NCBI RefSeq assembly: GCF_024814375.1 | Contig: NZ_JANUXX010000003.1 | Coordinates: 1-64,000, forward strand | Direction of reading: 5' to 3' | DNA length: 64,000 bases | Origin: Streptococcus sciuri | GTDB taxonomy: Bacteria; Bacillota; Bacilli; Lactobacillales; Streptococcaceae | The notes under the pieces: generated by a model | Told to the model about the DNA's origin: nothing | Databases searched by the model: none | Seen by the model: only the letters and a program-made list of their open reading frames with translations | Shown here: positions 9,227-17,621 of the stretch, piece after piece | Layout: each line of letters starts with the position of its first letter | Position numbering within the stretch: position 1 is the stretch's first letter | Position numbers and translations under genes: made by a program

Positions 9227-9519
9227 TTAGATTAAGACATCATTCATTTGTCTTGAACAATTTTTTATAGACTGTTCTTTCAGAGGAAGTAAGAGCGCAT
9301 CATCTTGAATAAAGTCTTCATTGATACTGTAAAAAAGAGATAATCCTAGCTCATCGGCTTTTTGTTTGATAGCAGGAAGTTCTGCATTGATATTCTGGAG
9401 AAATTCCCACCAAATTTCAACTCGCTTCAAACCTAAATCCTTAACCTTACCTAGCAAATCAACTTGAGAGATTCCTCGGTCTAAATCCTTCTTAAATACA
9501 ATCGTGTTTATAATAATAT
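9227..9519 (-). pseudogene. truncated TIM-barrel sugar-phosphate isomerase
   Basis: An open frame of about 100 codons without a usable start: it begins just after the TGA of the kinase gene, where one extra base would restore an ATG. The protein reads KKEDIIINTIVFKKDLDRG, then GKVKDLGLKRVEIWWEF and DELGLSLFYSINEDF, which looks like the first third of a xylose-isomerase-like TIM barrel epimerase or isomerase (usually 250-290 residues). It stops after QMNDVLI, and I see no continuation in other frames. It would have been the last gene of the LacI-controlled operon. Family call by pattern only. Confidence 0.5.
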
Positions 9520-9535
9520 CTTCTTTTTTAGCATA

Positions 9536-11053
9536 TCATTCCTTTCTTAATTCACAAAGATCAGACCAGACAGGAGTTAGAGCTTCAAGGAGTTTTTGGT
9601 AAAGGCGATATTTCTTCTGGTACATTTGACTTTCAGCTAATCGAGGTTCAAACCGCTCCTTGACACAAACCATTTTTTCCATACTGTCTGTCAAGTCTAG
9701 CTTATCCAGTGCTTGAAGACAGGCTATAGCTCCTCCTAAGCCACCAACTTCAGTAGCCTCTGTAATTTCAACTGGAAGTTCCAAAATATCTGCAAACATC
9801 TGCATCCAAGCTGGAGAATTAGTCCCTCCTCCAGACAAACGCAAAACTTTAGGAGACTGCTCTACAGTCTTGAGCAAGTCCTCCACATGCTGCTTGTGAG
9901 CATAGACTATCCCCTCATAGACTGCTCGCACCATCTCAGACTTGCTGGACTGAGTAGTCAATCCAAAGAAACAACTCTCGGCTTCCTGACCAACATTACT
10001 ACCATAAAGGAAAGGTAAGAAGATAATCTTACTGTAGCTTGCAGAAGTTGCAACTAACAACTCCTCCAAGCTATCATAAATAGATCGACCGTTTTCTTTA
10101 TGATTTCTGATTTCCTCCTGCGTAAGCATTTTTAAAATAGCGTCTAAGTTCCCCGCAGAAGTTGGACTGCTAGCTTCAATTAAAAAATCTCGATTTGGGA
10201 AATAGGAATTCATCAAGCCAGTTGAACGAGAGGCAGAAGTCTTACTCGGGTAAACATTAATGCTCCAAGTTCCTGCAATAATACCAAAAGTTTCCGCATT
10301 CAAAACTCCAGATCCGATCGCACATGCATCAATATCAAAAAGTCCACCAATGACAGGCGTTCCTGCTACCAACCCCGTTTCTGCAGCTGCTTCTGAACTA
10401 ACACCACCGACAACTTCCGCATAGTCAACCAGAGGAGCTAAAACATCTGCCATTTCTTCAATTCCGAAAAATTCAGTAATTTGCTCATCATACTGCCCCG
10501 TTTCAAAATTGATCCAATGATTACCTGAAGCATCACCTATTTCCTGCTGAACTAAACCTGTCAACTTAAAACGAATATAATCTTTTGCAGATAAAACTGC
10601 TCCTATCTGCTCATATATTTCGGAATCATACTCTTTGAGCCATCTGAGTAGGACAGGACTTTGGGGAGCCACTACATGCTGCCTAGTTAAGGACCAAATT
10701 TCCTCTAAACGTGCTTCAAATTGACTAGCTAACTCGCTCCCTCTACTGTCCGCTGATAAAATTCCGTTAAAAAATTCCTTATGATTTTTGTCCAAGAGAT
10801 AGAGACCCTTACCGTGACCAATACAGGCTACCGCTGCAATCTGTTCAGGTTTTAGCTGACTGAGTTTCAAGACGTTCCAAATCGCATAACTGATGGCTTT
10901 CCATGTCTCTTGCAAGTCAACTTCTCGAAAACCAGCCCGCTGCTCAATAACCTTAGTCGAAAAAGCGGAACTTGCCAGCTGCTGACCACTTTCATCAAAA
11001 ATGACCGCCTTGGTATTCGTCCCACCATAATCTATACTTAATAAATATCGCAT
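9536..11053 (-). CDS. FGGY-family carbohydrate kinase
   Basis: A 505-residue sugar or sugar-acid kinase of the xylulokinase/gluconokinase/LyxK superfamily. The N-terminal lobe has the phosphate loop SIDYGGTNTKAVIFD. The catalytic region includes GLFDIDACAIGSG, and the C-terminal nucleotide-binding motif is LRLSGGGTNSPAWMQMFADI. The likely reaction is ATP-dependent phosphorylation of a ketose or keto acid; the substrate cannot be read from sequence. An AAAGGG site precedes the ATG. It follows the amidohydrolase gene by 54 bases in the same operon. Neighbouring hydroxyacid dehydrogenase and amidohydrolase genes point to a sugar-acid or lactone substrate (inference). Confidence 0.88.
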   Translation of the reverse strand: MRYLLSIDYGGTNTKAVIFDESGQQLASSAFSTKVIEQRAGFREVDLQETWKAISYAIWNVLKLSQLKPEQIAAVACIGHGKGLYLLDKNHKEFFNGILSADSRGSELASQFEARLEEIWSLTRQHVVAPQSPVLLRWLKEYDSEIYEQIGAVLSAKDYIRFKLTGLVQQEIGDASGNHWINFETGQYDEQITEFFGIEEMADVLAPLVDYAEVVGGVSSEAAAETGLVAGTPVIGGLFDIDACAIGSGVLNAETFGIIAGTWSINVYPSKTSASRSTGLMNSYFPNRDFLIEASSPTSAGNLDAILKMLTQEEIRNHKENGRSIYDSLEELLVATSASYSKIIFLPFLYGSNVGQEAESCFFGLTTQSSKSEMVRAVYEGIVYAHKQHVEDLLKTVEQSPKVLRLSGGGTNSPAWMQMFADILELPVEITEATEVGGLGGAIACLQALDKLDLTDSMEKMVCVKERFEPRLAESQMYQKKYRLYQKLLEALTPVWSDLCELRKE

Positions 11054-11107
11054 ATTTACCCTTTCTATACAAAAATAGAGAAGAGGGAGGACTCCCTCTC
11101 ACCCTAT

Positions 11108-12091
11108 TTAGAGAATATCTTTAGTCACTGAATCTTCGGATTCCCTATTAGCTGCAACAGCAGATGGTTTAAAGTAAACGCGTTCAGCGTTATTGTAAAG
11201 TACATCTTGCAACTCTTCTGAACTAAAAATATCCACATGCTCTAGCCAAGTTGCCAATTCTTCATAGGTGTTGAAGGTTGCTGACCACGGAGAATCTGTT
11301 CCCCAGATAATGCGTTTCGCTCCCAAAATTTCCTTGGCAATTCGAACACTTTGTTCAGATTTTGGAAACGGAAAAACATCTGGGCTATCAATATCCTGGA
11401 TAGCAGAAATATCAGTGTAAATATTATCATAATCTTTCCACATAGACAATTCCGCCCGTAAACGATCTTGATTTGCCACATGTGGAAAAGATAAATGGCA
11501 GACTACAAAATCAAGGCTAGAATAATGACGAGCAAGGTTGGCAATAGCATCTGGCTGATGACTAATTTGGTCATAATTACCATAATCAACAGTGACGACA
11601 AAGCCTGGATAATCTAACAAATAAGTCAAAATCAAGCTAACATGTGGATCGGTATCCAAACGAAACGGTGTTTTTTGTCCACGATAACCATGAATTCCGC
11701 CTCCTTGACTGATTTCAAACTTAATCGCTCTAAAGCCCAATTCTTCAACATGACGACGAACAATAGTCATGGCATTTTCCACATAAGGATCAACCGAGAA
11801 TGCTCCTGTAAAACGGTCTGGATATTGCTTAATAGCTTGGTAAGTATAGTAATTTTGGTAACCGTTGAGATGACCTTGAAGAATAACGGCCTTTTCTACT
11901 TCATTTGCGTCCATGAAGGCTAGGAGAGATTCTGCCTTGAAATCCACAGAACCATAGCCATCTGGAATCAATTTAATCAAATCACCATCATCCCAAATGG
12001 CATAACCATCACTAAGCGCATTTAAACGCCCCTTGCCATTGAATCCTGCAATTGCATTAACAATATGAGCATGTCCATCAATTTTTTTCAT
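11108..12091 (-). CDS. amidohydrolase-2 family hydrolase
   Basis: A 327-residue TIM-barrel metal hydrolase (Amidohydro_2 type). The N-terminal metal motif is DGHAHI, a central conserved KFEISQGGG follows, then VDYGNY and VCHLSFPH, and the C-terminal motif WGTDSPW carries the last catalytic Asp. Members include sugar lactonases (for example L-fuconolactonase), decarboxylases and isomerases. Between a kinase and a transporter, a lactonase is the simplest guess. The GGAGG site is strong. The gene lies 59 bases behind the EIIC gene. Substrate unknown. Confidence 0.82.
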   Translation of the reverse strand: MKKIDGHAHIVNAIAGFNGKGRLNALSDGYAIWDDGDLIKLIPDGYGSVDFKAESLLAFMDANEVEKAVILQGHLNGYQNYYTYQAIKQYPDRFTGAFSVDPYVENAMTIVRRHVEELGFRAIKFEISQGGGIHGYRGQKTPFRLDTDPHVSLILTYLLDYPGFVVTVDYGNYDQISHQPDAIANLARHYSSLDFVVCHLSFPHVANQDRLRAELSMWKDYDNIYTDISAIQDIDSPDVFPFPKSEQSVRIAKEILGAKRIIWGTDSPWSATFNTYEELATWLEHVDIFSSEELQDVLYNNAERVYFKPSAVAANRESEDSVTKDIL

Positions 12092-12150
12092 GCTTTTGTC
12101 CTCCTTATTAACAAAAATGAATCTTACAAATTCTGTGATAAATACTTAAT

Positions 12151-13599
12151 CTAATCTTCTCCAATAAGAATTTTTTCCTTGCTGCCATCAAAACCACTGT
12201 TTTTATCAGCCATAGTCTTAAGATAACTATAAATAGACTCACGCTTAGTCCGAAGCAAGAAGAGAGAAACAAGATAAACAGCGATAGAAATACCAATGTA
12301 GAGAGGATTTCCAGAAATCCAAGCAAAGAACACGACAGCAGTCAAAGGGTGAGCCAAGAGGTTAAAACTCATGATGAGGGTTACACCTGCTGGCAAAGCT
12401 GCTCCAAACTGCTGAACAGCATCGGTATAGATAGGACCTAAGGCACTAGCTGCATAAAGTCCAAGAGAGAACCAAACAATTCCATTTAGGATAGCTTTCA
12501 ATATATTTCCCTTAGTCACGGCAATCATCGCTTCGATCATGAAAGGAATGGCAATTAAGTCAACAACTGGTAGAGCCTTATTCCCTGGTAAAAGTAGGGA
12601 AATAAAAACCATAATAGGTACTAAAATCAAACCTGCAATAATTGTCGCTGGTTCTCCAAAACCAACCCCATCATCCACAGCAATAAACCAACGTTTCTTA
12701 TCTACCTTTCTTTCTGATTCACTTTCTTTTTTCTTATTGCTTTCCACTGCAGCAGCAAGCGGTGCAAAAGCAGAGGCAAAAACTCCGGTAATCAATGGGA
12801 AGATAGTCATAACAGCCGCTAGGGATACAGCGAAACTAAGTATTCCACCCCAAGCCTCAAAATTTCCCAATTCTTTCAAACTACCAAGAACTCCGATAAT
12901 CATTCCAAGGATAAAACCAAGAACCATCGGCTCTCCAAAAATACCAAGTTTATTTTTCAAAGACTCTGGATTAAGCTTCACCTTATTGATACCCAACATA
13001 TTCCAAATCGGGTCAAGAATCAAAGCAGGAATTAGCGTTTCAATATTATGAATGGAATTGATAGTAGCATTTTTAACCCCGTAATAGTCCGCCCAACGGT
13101 CAGCCAAGACTTCTGACATGACCAATGAATAAAGAAGTACAAAGACCATAAAAGCAAAGGAAAGAGCAAAATTTCCCGTTGTAGCATAGGCCATGGTTCC
13201 CCAGACCATGTATCCAAAGTTATTCCAGAGATTAGATGGAACAAAGACACGAGTAATACCTACTAGGAAAAGTCCTAGTTCAATCAAAAGACCAAAAACA
13301 AAGAAAGACAGACCAATTTCAGAAGAGAAAGCGGTCAAAGAACCTGCCTGCCAACCAATATCCACAATTGGAAGATTGAGACCTGTAGTCTCAACCATTT
13401 GTTGGATATACTTGGTCACCAAGGGAGCAAAAGACGAGATAACCCAGCCAAATCCTGTCAAACCAACTCCTGCGCGCAAGGCACTGAAAAAAGCTTTTTT
13501 AGGATTAACTTTTAGGAACAAGCTGACAATGAAAATCATAGCTGGAACAACAGTTGATGCGCCAAATACATCAAAAAACTTATGAAGTGCTTCTAACAT
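12151..13599 (-). CDS. PTS EIIC of the galactitol (GatC) type
   Basis: A 482-residue polytopic membrane permease with about ten hydrophobic spans. Segments such as VGLTGFGWVISSFAP, LNLPIVDIGWQAGS and FGEPMVLGFILGMIIGVLG line up by eye with GatC (EIIC-GAT). EIIC carries the sugar while IIA and IIB supply phosphate, but neither is encoded in this operon. The nearest are ulaC and ulaB 9-10 kb away. A charged loop KKKESESERKVDKK interrupts the middle. An AAAGGGG site and a cre-like element lie just upstream. It is either served by distant IIA/IIB proteins or works as a secondary transporter. Confidence 0.85.
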   Translation of the reverse strand: MLEALHKFFDVFGASTVVPAMIFIVSLFLKVNPKKAFFSALRAGVGLTGFGWVISSFAPLVTKYIQQMVETTGLNLPIVDIGWQAGSLTAFSSEIGLSFFVFGLLIELGLFLVGITRVFVPSNLWNNFGYMVWGTMAYATTGNFALSFAFMVFVLLYSLVMSEVLADRWADYYGVKNATINSIHNIETLIPALILDPIWNMLGINKVKLNPESLKNKLGIFGEPMVLGFILGMIIGVLGSLKELGNFEAWGGILSFAVSLAAVMTIFPLITGVFASAFAPLAAAVESNKKKESESERKVDKKRWFIAVDDGVGFGEPATIIAGLILVPIMVFISLLLPGNKALPVVDLIAIPFMIEAMIAVTKGNILKAILNGIVWFSLGLYAASALGPIYTDAVQQFGAALPAGVTLIMSFNLLAHPLTAVVFFAWISGNPLYIGISIAVYLVSLFLLRTKRESIYSYLKTMADKNSGFDGSKEKILIGED

Positions 13600-13616
13600 A
13601 CCATTTCCCCTTTTAG

Positions 13617-13630
13617 TTAAAACGCTTACA
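13617..13630 (-). promoter_or_regulatory. cre-like site in the EIIC leader
   Basis: On the minus strand TGTAAGCGTTTTAA, one mismatch from the CcpA consensus, centred about 25 bases upstream of the EIIC start. It could instead bind the operon's own LacI-type repressor, whose sites have similar cores. Confidence 0.5.
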
Positions 13631-13684
13631 TTATGGTTGAAGAATGAAGAGATAGAATCCCTATCTCCTAGTTCCTATTCTCTA

Positions 13685-14641
13685 TTAAGGGTTCACAATA
13701 TTGACTGGTTGACCCGCAAAGAATGCTCGAATATTTTCTGCTGCTTCTTCTGCCAATATCCGACGTCCCTCAATCGTACCAGTTCCAGCATGAGGAGCCA
13801 TAATAACATTATCCAAGGCTCTTAATCGTTCAGAAACTTGTGGCTCAAACTCAAAAACATCCAAGCCAGCTCCAGCAATTTCTCCACTTTCAAGAGCTTC
13901 AATCAAGTCTTCCTCAGACACAATCGGACCGCGAGCTGCATTGATAAGATAGCTACGATTCTTCATTTTCTTAAAGACTTCCTTATTAAACTGATGCTTA
14001 GTTGATGGTAAGAATGGAGCGTGAATAGTAACGACATCAGATTGCTCTACTAATTCGTCAAAAGAAACATAAGTTACACCTAATTCTGCCTCTTGCTCTG
14101 CTGATAATTGATACACATCATGGTAAAGCAAGTTCATGCCAAAAGCTTTGGCAAATCGAGCTACAGTTGAACCGATACGACCCATACCATAGATTCCCAG
14201 AGTCGCTCCTTCCAAAGTTAAACCTTGATAGCGACGTTCGCTCGGATCTAGCCAGTCACCTCTGCGAACTACTTGATCATAAAAAGCCAAACGTTTGGTT
14301 GCTGCAAGCAAGAGGGCAAACGTCATCTCAGCTGTTGGTACTCGCACCGCCTGTGGTGAATTAGAAACCACAATTCCCTTGCTCTTAGCATATTCAATAT
14401 CCACATGGTCAAAACCAACTGCATTGAGAGAGATCATTTGTAAATTTTTCCCTGCATCAATCATTTCTCGGTCACCCTTTTGCCCCATGAGAAGCCAAGC
14501 ATCGTATTCACCTAAATGCTCCAAGACATACTCACGAGAAAATGGCTCTCCATCTGAGTAAGTCACATCATACTCCTCCATCAAGGTTGTCAACCCTTCC
14601 TTAGGAACAATTCCTGTTACTAATACTTTTTTCTTAGACAT
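13685..14641 (-). CDS. D-isomer 2-hydroxyacid dehydrogenase
   Basis: A 318-residue NAD(P)-dependent dehydrogenase that interconverts 2-keto acids and D-2-hydroxy acids. The Rossmann motif is GIYGMGRIGSTVA (about residue 148). The catalytic set is Arg in NAARGPIV, Glu in GLDVFEFEP and His in APHAGTG. Resemblance is to the GhrB/2-ketogluconate-reductase branch rather than to SerA, as there is no ACT domain. The ATG overlaps the end of the upstream gene by 8 bases, indicating translational coupling, and an AAGGAG site lies within that gene. With a kinase, lactonase-like hydrolase and permease it suggests sugar-acid catabolism. Confidence 0.9.
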   Translation of the reverse strand: MSKKKVLVTGIVPKEGLTTLMEEYDVTYSDGEPFSREYVLEHLGEYDAWLLMGQKGDREMIDAGKNLQMISLNAVGFDHVDIEYAKSKGIVVSNSPQAVRVPTAEMTFALLLAATKRLAFYDQVVRRGDWLDPSERRYQGLTLEGATLGIYGMGRIGSTVARFAKAFGMNLLYHDVYQLSAEQEAELGVTYVSFDELVEQSDVVTIHAPFLPSTKHQFNKEVFKKMKNRSYLINAARGPIVSEEDLIEALESGEIAGAGLDVFEFEPQVSERLRALDNVIMAPHAGTGTIEGRRILAEEAAENIRAFFAGQPVNIVNP

Positions 14642-15662
14642 CTGTATTCTCCTTTTTCATTTCGTACAATCCGACGATATGTTGACCATTATTTGCTGAA
14701 AAAATATAGGCTTTCCCTTCTTTTTCAAAAGCCAGACAATTACTAGACGCAACCCCTGCCTCAATGACTTCTTGAACAAACCTTCCATCTTGGTAGTGAA
14801 AAGCAACAAAGTCTTTCTTACCTGCTCGCCAACCAAAGAGAAAGACCTCTTTTCCTAAAAGAGAACCTGCCCAAAGAGCATGCCCAAATGGTGTAGCTTC
14901 GGGGTAAGTAAAACGTTCCTCCTTGAAATCCTCTGATAAAATTCTAAATCGATCTCCGTGAAAGTCCTGAATGATGGCATTTTCCAAACGTCCATCTCCG
15001 TCCACATCTAGTTGAACAATGTCGCTGGTTTCCTCTCCAAAAATCTTGGTTAAATGCCACTGTCCATCTTCTCCAGGATAGTCCAAACGAAAAATCCCTT
15101 CAACTCCTGTAATCAAGGAATAGGCTTGATCATGAACTTCATAATAGCCATGATTCTTCTTCAATCGAAGAGACAATTCTTCCAGATTTAAAATATTGTT
15201 TTTCTTCGTATCAAATTGACCAACGAAAATCTTACCATCATCAGACCAATCCTCAGAAAACGCCTTAGAATTGGCAATAGTACAGCCTATAAAGAGAATC
15301 TTTCCACCATGTTCCACCAAGTCAAAGCGATGCAAATAGGGGAAAGAAGTCACTTCTGAAATCTCCCATTGACCAGCTCCTTGGAAAGTTCCACGGACAA
15401 TACGGCAACTAGCAGCGTCAAATCCAGGATAGAACCTCTGGGTCGCTAGAAAATCCATACTTTCAGGAATCTGAATGATAGACATCGTACCACCAACTTC
15501 ACCCCAAACCTGAGTCTTTTCAAAGTTTCGATTGACATCATAAGCCAAGCAAGCTTCCTCCACCTCAGACGCTACTAAAAGATAATCGTGAGAACCATGA
15601 TAGATACGAGAGACTGCATAACAGGATGGTAAAACATCTGATAAAACCTTTGTAAATTTCAC
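14634..15662 (-). CDS. cytoplasmic beta-propeller-like protein (FG-GAP/VCBS-like)
   Basis: A 342-residue protein with no signal peptide or membrane span. It shows repeated short beta-strand blocks and one clear calcium-loop motif, LDVDGDGRLENAIIQDF (about residue 216-232), typical of FG-GAP/VCBS propellers. Repeats of the type W-x-x-x-x, LFIGC and VFLFGWRAG suggest several blades. Similar folds occur in lactonases and aldos-2-ulose dehydratases, so an enzyme acting on a sugar derivative is possible; a non-enzymatic role cannot be excluded. It is the first gene of the LacI-controlled operon and overlaps the dehydrogenase by 8 bases. Function unknown. Confidence 0.6.
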   Translation of the reverse strand: MKFTKVLSDVLPSCYAVSRIYHGSHDYLLVASEVEEACLAYDVNRNFEKTQVWGEVGGTMSIIQIPESMDFLATQRFYPGFDAASCRIVRGTFQGAGQWEISEVTSFPYLHRFDLVEHGGKILFIGCTIANSKAFSEDWSDDGKIFVGQFDTKKNNILNLEELSLRLKKNHGYYEVHDQAYSLITGVEGIFRLDYPGEDGQWHLTKIFGEETSDIVQLDVDGDGRLENAIIQDFHGDRFRILSEDFKEERFTYPEATPFGHALWAGSLLGKEVFLFGWRAGKKDFVAFHYQDGRFVQEVIEAGVASSNCLAFEKEGKAYIFSANNGQHIVGLYEMKKENTDV

Positions 15663-15695
15663 TTTTTCTCCCTTCTAGTCAATCGTTCAATATCT

Positions 15696-15711
15696 GGTTA
15701 AACGATTAACC
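15696..15711. promoter_or_regulatory. LacI-type operator O1
   Basis: GGTTAAACGATTAACC: perfect 6-bp arms around a central CG core, lying about 35 bases before the first gene of the operon. It resembles O2 (15764-15779) and a half-similar site before the regulator gene. Confidence 0.6.
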
Positions 15712-15763
15712 TAAATTTAAAAAGAAATAAGTAATTCCTGTAAGAAACGACTTTTATAAAAGC

Positions 15764-15779
15764 AGTTAAACGTTTCACT
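15764..15779. promoter_or_regulatory. LacI-type operator O2
   Basis: AGTTAAACGTTTCACT: a near-perfect palindrome around CG, 68 bp from O1 centre to centre. A weak promoter on the minus strand (TTACAG, 17 bases, TTAAAT) may lie between the two sites, which would suit repression by looping. Confidence 0.55.
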
Positions 15780-15818
15780 TGTTTTTATAAATCTATTCTA
15801 CACTATTTTCTCTTGGAT

Positions 15819-15832
15819 TGCAAGCGATTACA
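15819..15832. promoter_or_regulatory. cre site upstream of the sugar operon
   Basis: TGCAAGCGATTACA, one mismatch from the CcpA consensus TGWNANCGNTNWCA, between the regulator gene and the operon. It suggests catabolite repression. Confidence 0.6.
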
Positions 15833-15839
15833 TATTTTT

Positions 15840-16820
15840 TTAAAACGAATCCCTCAGAACGACCAAACTAGGAACGACCAAGAGTTGTGGAGGATTGATT
15901 GGTATCTCATCTTTTAACTTTTGAATCAAGTGCCTGGCTGCCAATTCTCCAATCTGATAGGATTCTTGACGAATGCAGGAAACCTTAGGACTTAACACCT
16001 CCATCCACTCTAAATCCTCATAAGACCCCAGACCAAAATCTCTAGGATAGCTATAAGGTGAGTTATTGACAATCTTCATAAATGCTAGTAGGGTTGGACC
16101 ATTCATAGTAAAAAAGGCTAGCTTTTCTGTTTTCTGAGCAATCAAATCTAAAATCCTATCTTCAATGCCCTCCTCTCCCAAAATCAGAAGCTTTTCAGGA
16201 TTATCTGAAACAACTTCCTTAAAACCTTGATAGCGTTTTTCTCGAGTTGAAATACCTGCTAAAGGAAAAGAGACAAAGTAAATATCTTCGTAGCCAGCAA
16301 CTTTCATCTTCTCTAAAAAAGCCTTGGTTGAGGCGATATTGTTGGATACTACAGTATCCAAAACCAAATTCTTAGCTTCTCGGTCAACCATGACAACTCT
16401 AGTATTGTCCAATTCCTGCAAAAAAGGACGATTAGCGTCTGTCGGATCAATAATCATGCCAGACACATGTTGTTGCTCCAAACGATGAATATTTTCCTCC
16501 TCAATCAAAGGATCATTATCCGAATTAGTAAAATTGACTGTGTAACCATAGATTGTACAGGTATCATGAACCGCTTTCATAACCGTACTAATAAAAGGGT
16601 TCGTAATATCCGCAATAACTACACCAATAGTCTTGGTATCACGAGTCACCAAGCTCTGAGCCACCTTATTAGGTTGATACCCCGTTTCCTCTATCACTTG
16701 ACGAATCCGTTCGCTAGTTTTCAGCGACATCTTATGAGTATTTCCATTGAGATAGTAAGAAATAGTCGCCTTAGACACCCCAACCTGCCTTGCAATATCG
16801 TTAATCGTTACTTTTTCCAT
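15840..16820 (-). CDS. LacI/GalR-family transcriptional regulator
   Basis: A 326-residue repressor. The N-terminal HTH is TINDIARQVGVSKATISYYL, followed by the hinge helix and a periplasmic-binding-protein-like effector domain starting at TKTIGVVIADITNPF. The inducer is unknown but is presumably the substrate imported by the operon downstream. A GAGGT ribosome site precedes the ATG. Its own promoter has TATAAT directly abutting a palindrome with the same CG core as the operon operators, so it probably represses itself. The gene runs in the same direction as the operon and is separated from it by 177 bases with two operators and a cre site. Confidence 0.92.
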   Translation of the reverse strand: MEKVTINDIARQVGVSKATISYYLNGNTHKMSLKTSERIRQVIEETGYQPNKVAQSLVTRDTKTIGVVIADITNPFISTVMKAVHDTCTIYGYTVNFTNSDNDPLIEEENIHRLEQQHVSGMIIDPTDANRPFLQELDNTRVVMVDREAKNLVLDTVVSNNIASTKAFLEKMKVAGYEDIYFVSFPLAGISTREKRYQGFKEVVSDNPEKLLILGEEGIEDRILDLIAQKTEKLAFFTMNGPTLLAFMKIVNNSPYSYPRDFGLGSYEDLEWMEVLSPKVSCIRQESYQIGELAARHLIQKLKDEIPINPPQLLVVPSLVVLRDSF

Positions 16821-16836
16821 TTTCTCGCTTACCTCT

Positions 16837-16857
16837 TTAAAATCGTTTTAATTATAT
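16837..16857 (-). promoter_or_regulatory. autoregulated promoter of the lacI-type gene
   Basis: On the minus strand the -10 box TATAAT (16857-16852) is followed at once by TTAAAACGATTTTAA (16851-16837), a palindrome like O1 and O2. Binding there would block initiation. Confidence 0.6.
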
Positions 16858-16880
16858 CATGTTCAAGTACAAATTTCTAG

Positions 16881-17084
16881 CCTATCTAAGCTACATCAAA
16901 ATATGAATGTTCACTCTCAAAATGTAGGCACACTTTCTAAATAGTGCAATATCTTTATATGACTCTTTAAGACTATGATATTATGATTTTTTAGGATTGA
17001 ATTTTAACAACAAAAAAGATTGATGGAAATTGTGAACCTATAATATCCATAGGAGGTAGTTCCACTGTAGAATCATTAGGCTTT
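16881..17084. other. non-coding stretch upstream of the IS remnant
   Basis: About 200 AT-rich bases upstream of the lacI-type gene, with no open frame or clear repeat. Confidence 0.4.
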
Positions 17085-17605
17085 TTGAGCATAACGAAAA
17101 AGTGCCATATCATTTATAATGAAAAACAGCCAAACCATCATAAAAAACATATGGAACATGTCAAAAATACCTCACTTTTATTCCGATTGAAAGATCTAAC
17201 TACAATCATCTTGTTCTTCCTCAAACACAAGATTCCTATTGAGATTAGAGCAAAGCTAGATTACACGACCAGCCTACACTCGTTGTCAAAGATAGCACTT
17301 CCTATCCAGAACTTTTGACAAACTCTAACGTCTCAAGAGTTTGTTCAGAAGAGCTTATTTTCACTTAAGTTGCACTATTACTACGATTATCAGCTACTGA
17401 TTCAGGATAACTCAGAATTTTCTAAAGTATGAAATCTATATCACCAACAACCTTACCAAAGACATCGAACAGATAGCTTTTGGCTTTTGAAACTTCAAAA
17501 ACTTTAGAGCCAAAAGCTCATCGCTTTGAACATGCAAAAAGAGAGAACGAATCTCGTCCTCTCCTCGCACATAGTTTTTCATCAACCCACTACAGTTGAC
17601 AATAA
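17085..17605 (+). mobile_element. decayed IS1167-like (ISL3 family) transposase
   Basis: The start region (MEH... then LLFRLKDL and EIRAKLDY) resembles the N-terminus of IS1167 transposase as I remember it. After stops and a large internal loss, the piece ITNNLTKDIEQIAFGF-stop-NFKNF and then, in another frame, KERTNLVLSS match its conserved C-terminus (ATNNLIK...AFGFRNFENF...KKERTKFVLS). Bases near 17583-17600 (CAACCCACTACAGTTGACAA) match the usual sequence after that stop. The element is a short, multiply broken remnant without visible intact ends. It lies between the LacI cluster and the ula regulator. Confidence 0.7.
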
Positions 17606-17621
17606 GATAAATACCAAGCTT

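Noticed and set aside
12539-13051. Plus-strand open frame of 170 codons
   Set aside because: It is antisense to the EIIC membrane gene, has no ribosome site and has a composition typical of a reversed membrane-protein frame.
16467-16880. Plus-strand open frame of 137 codons
   Set aside because: It is antisense to the LacI-type regulator and shows no known motif.
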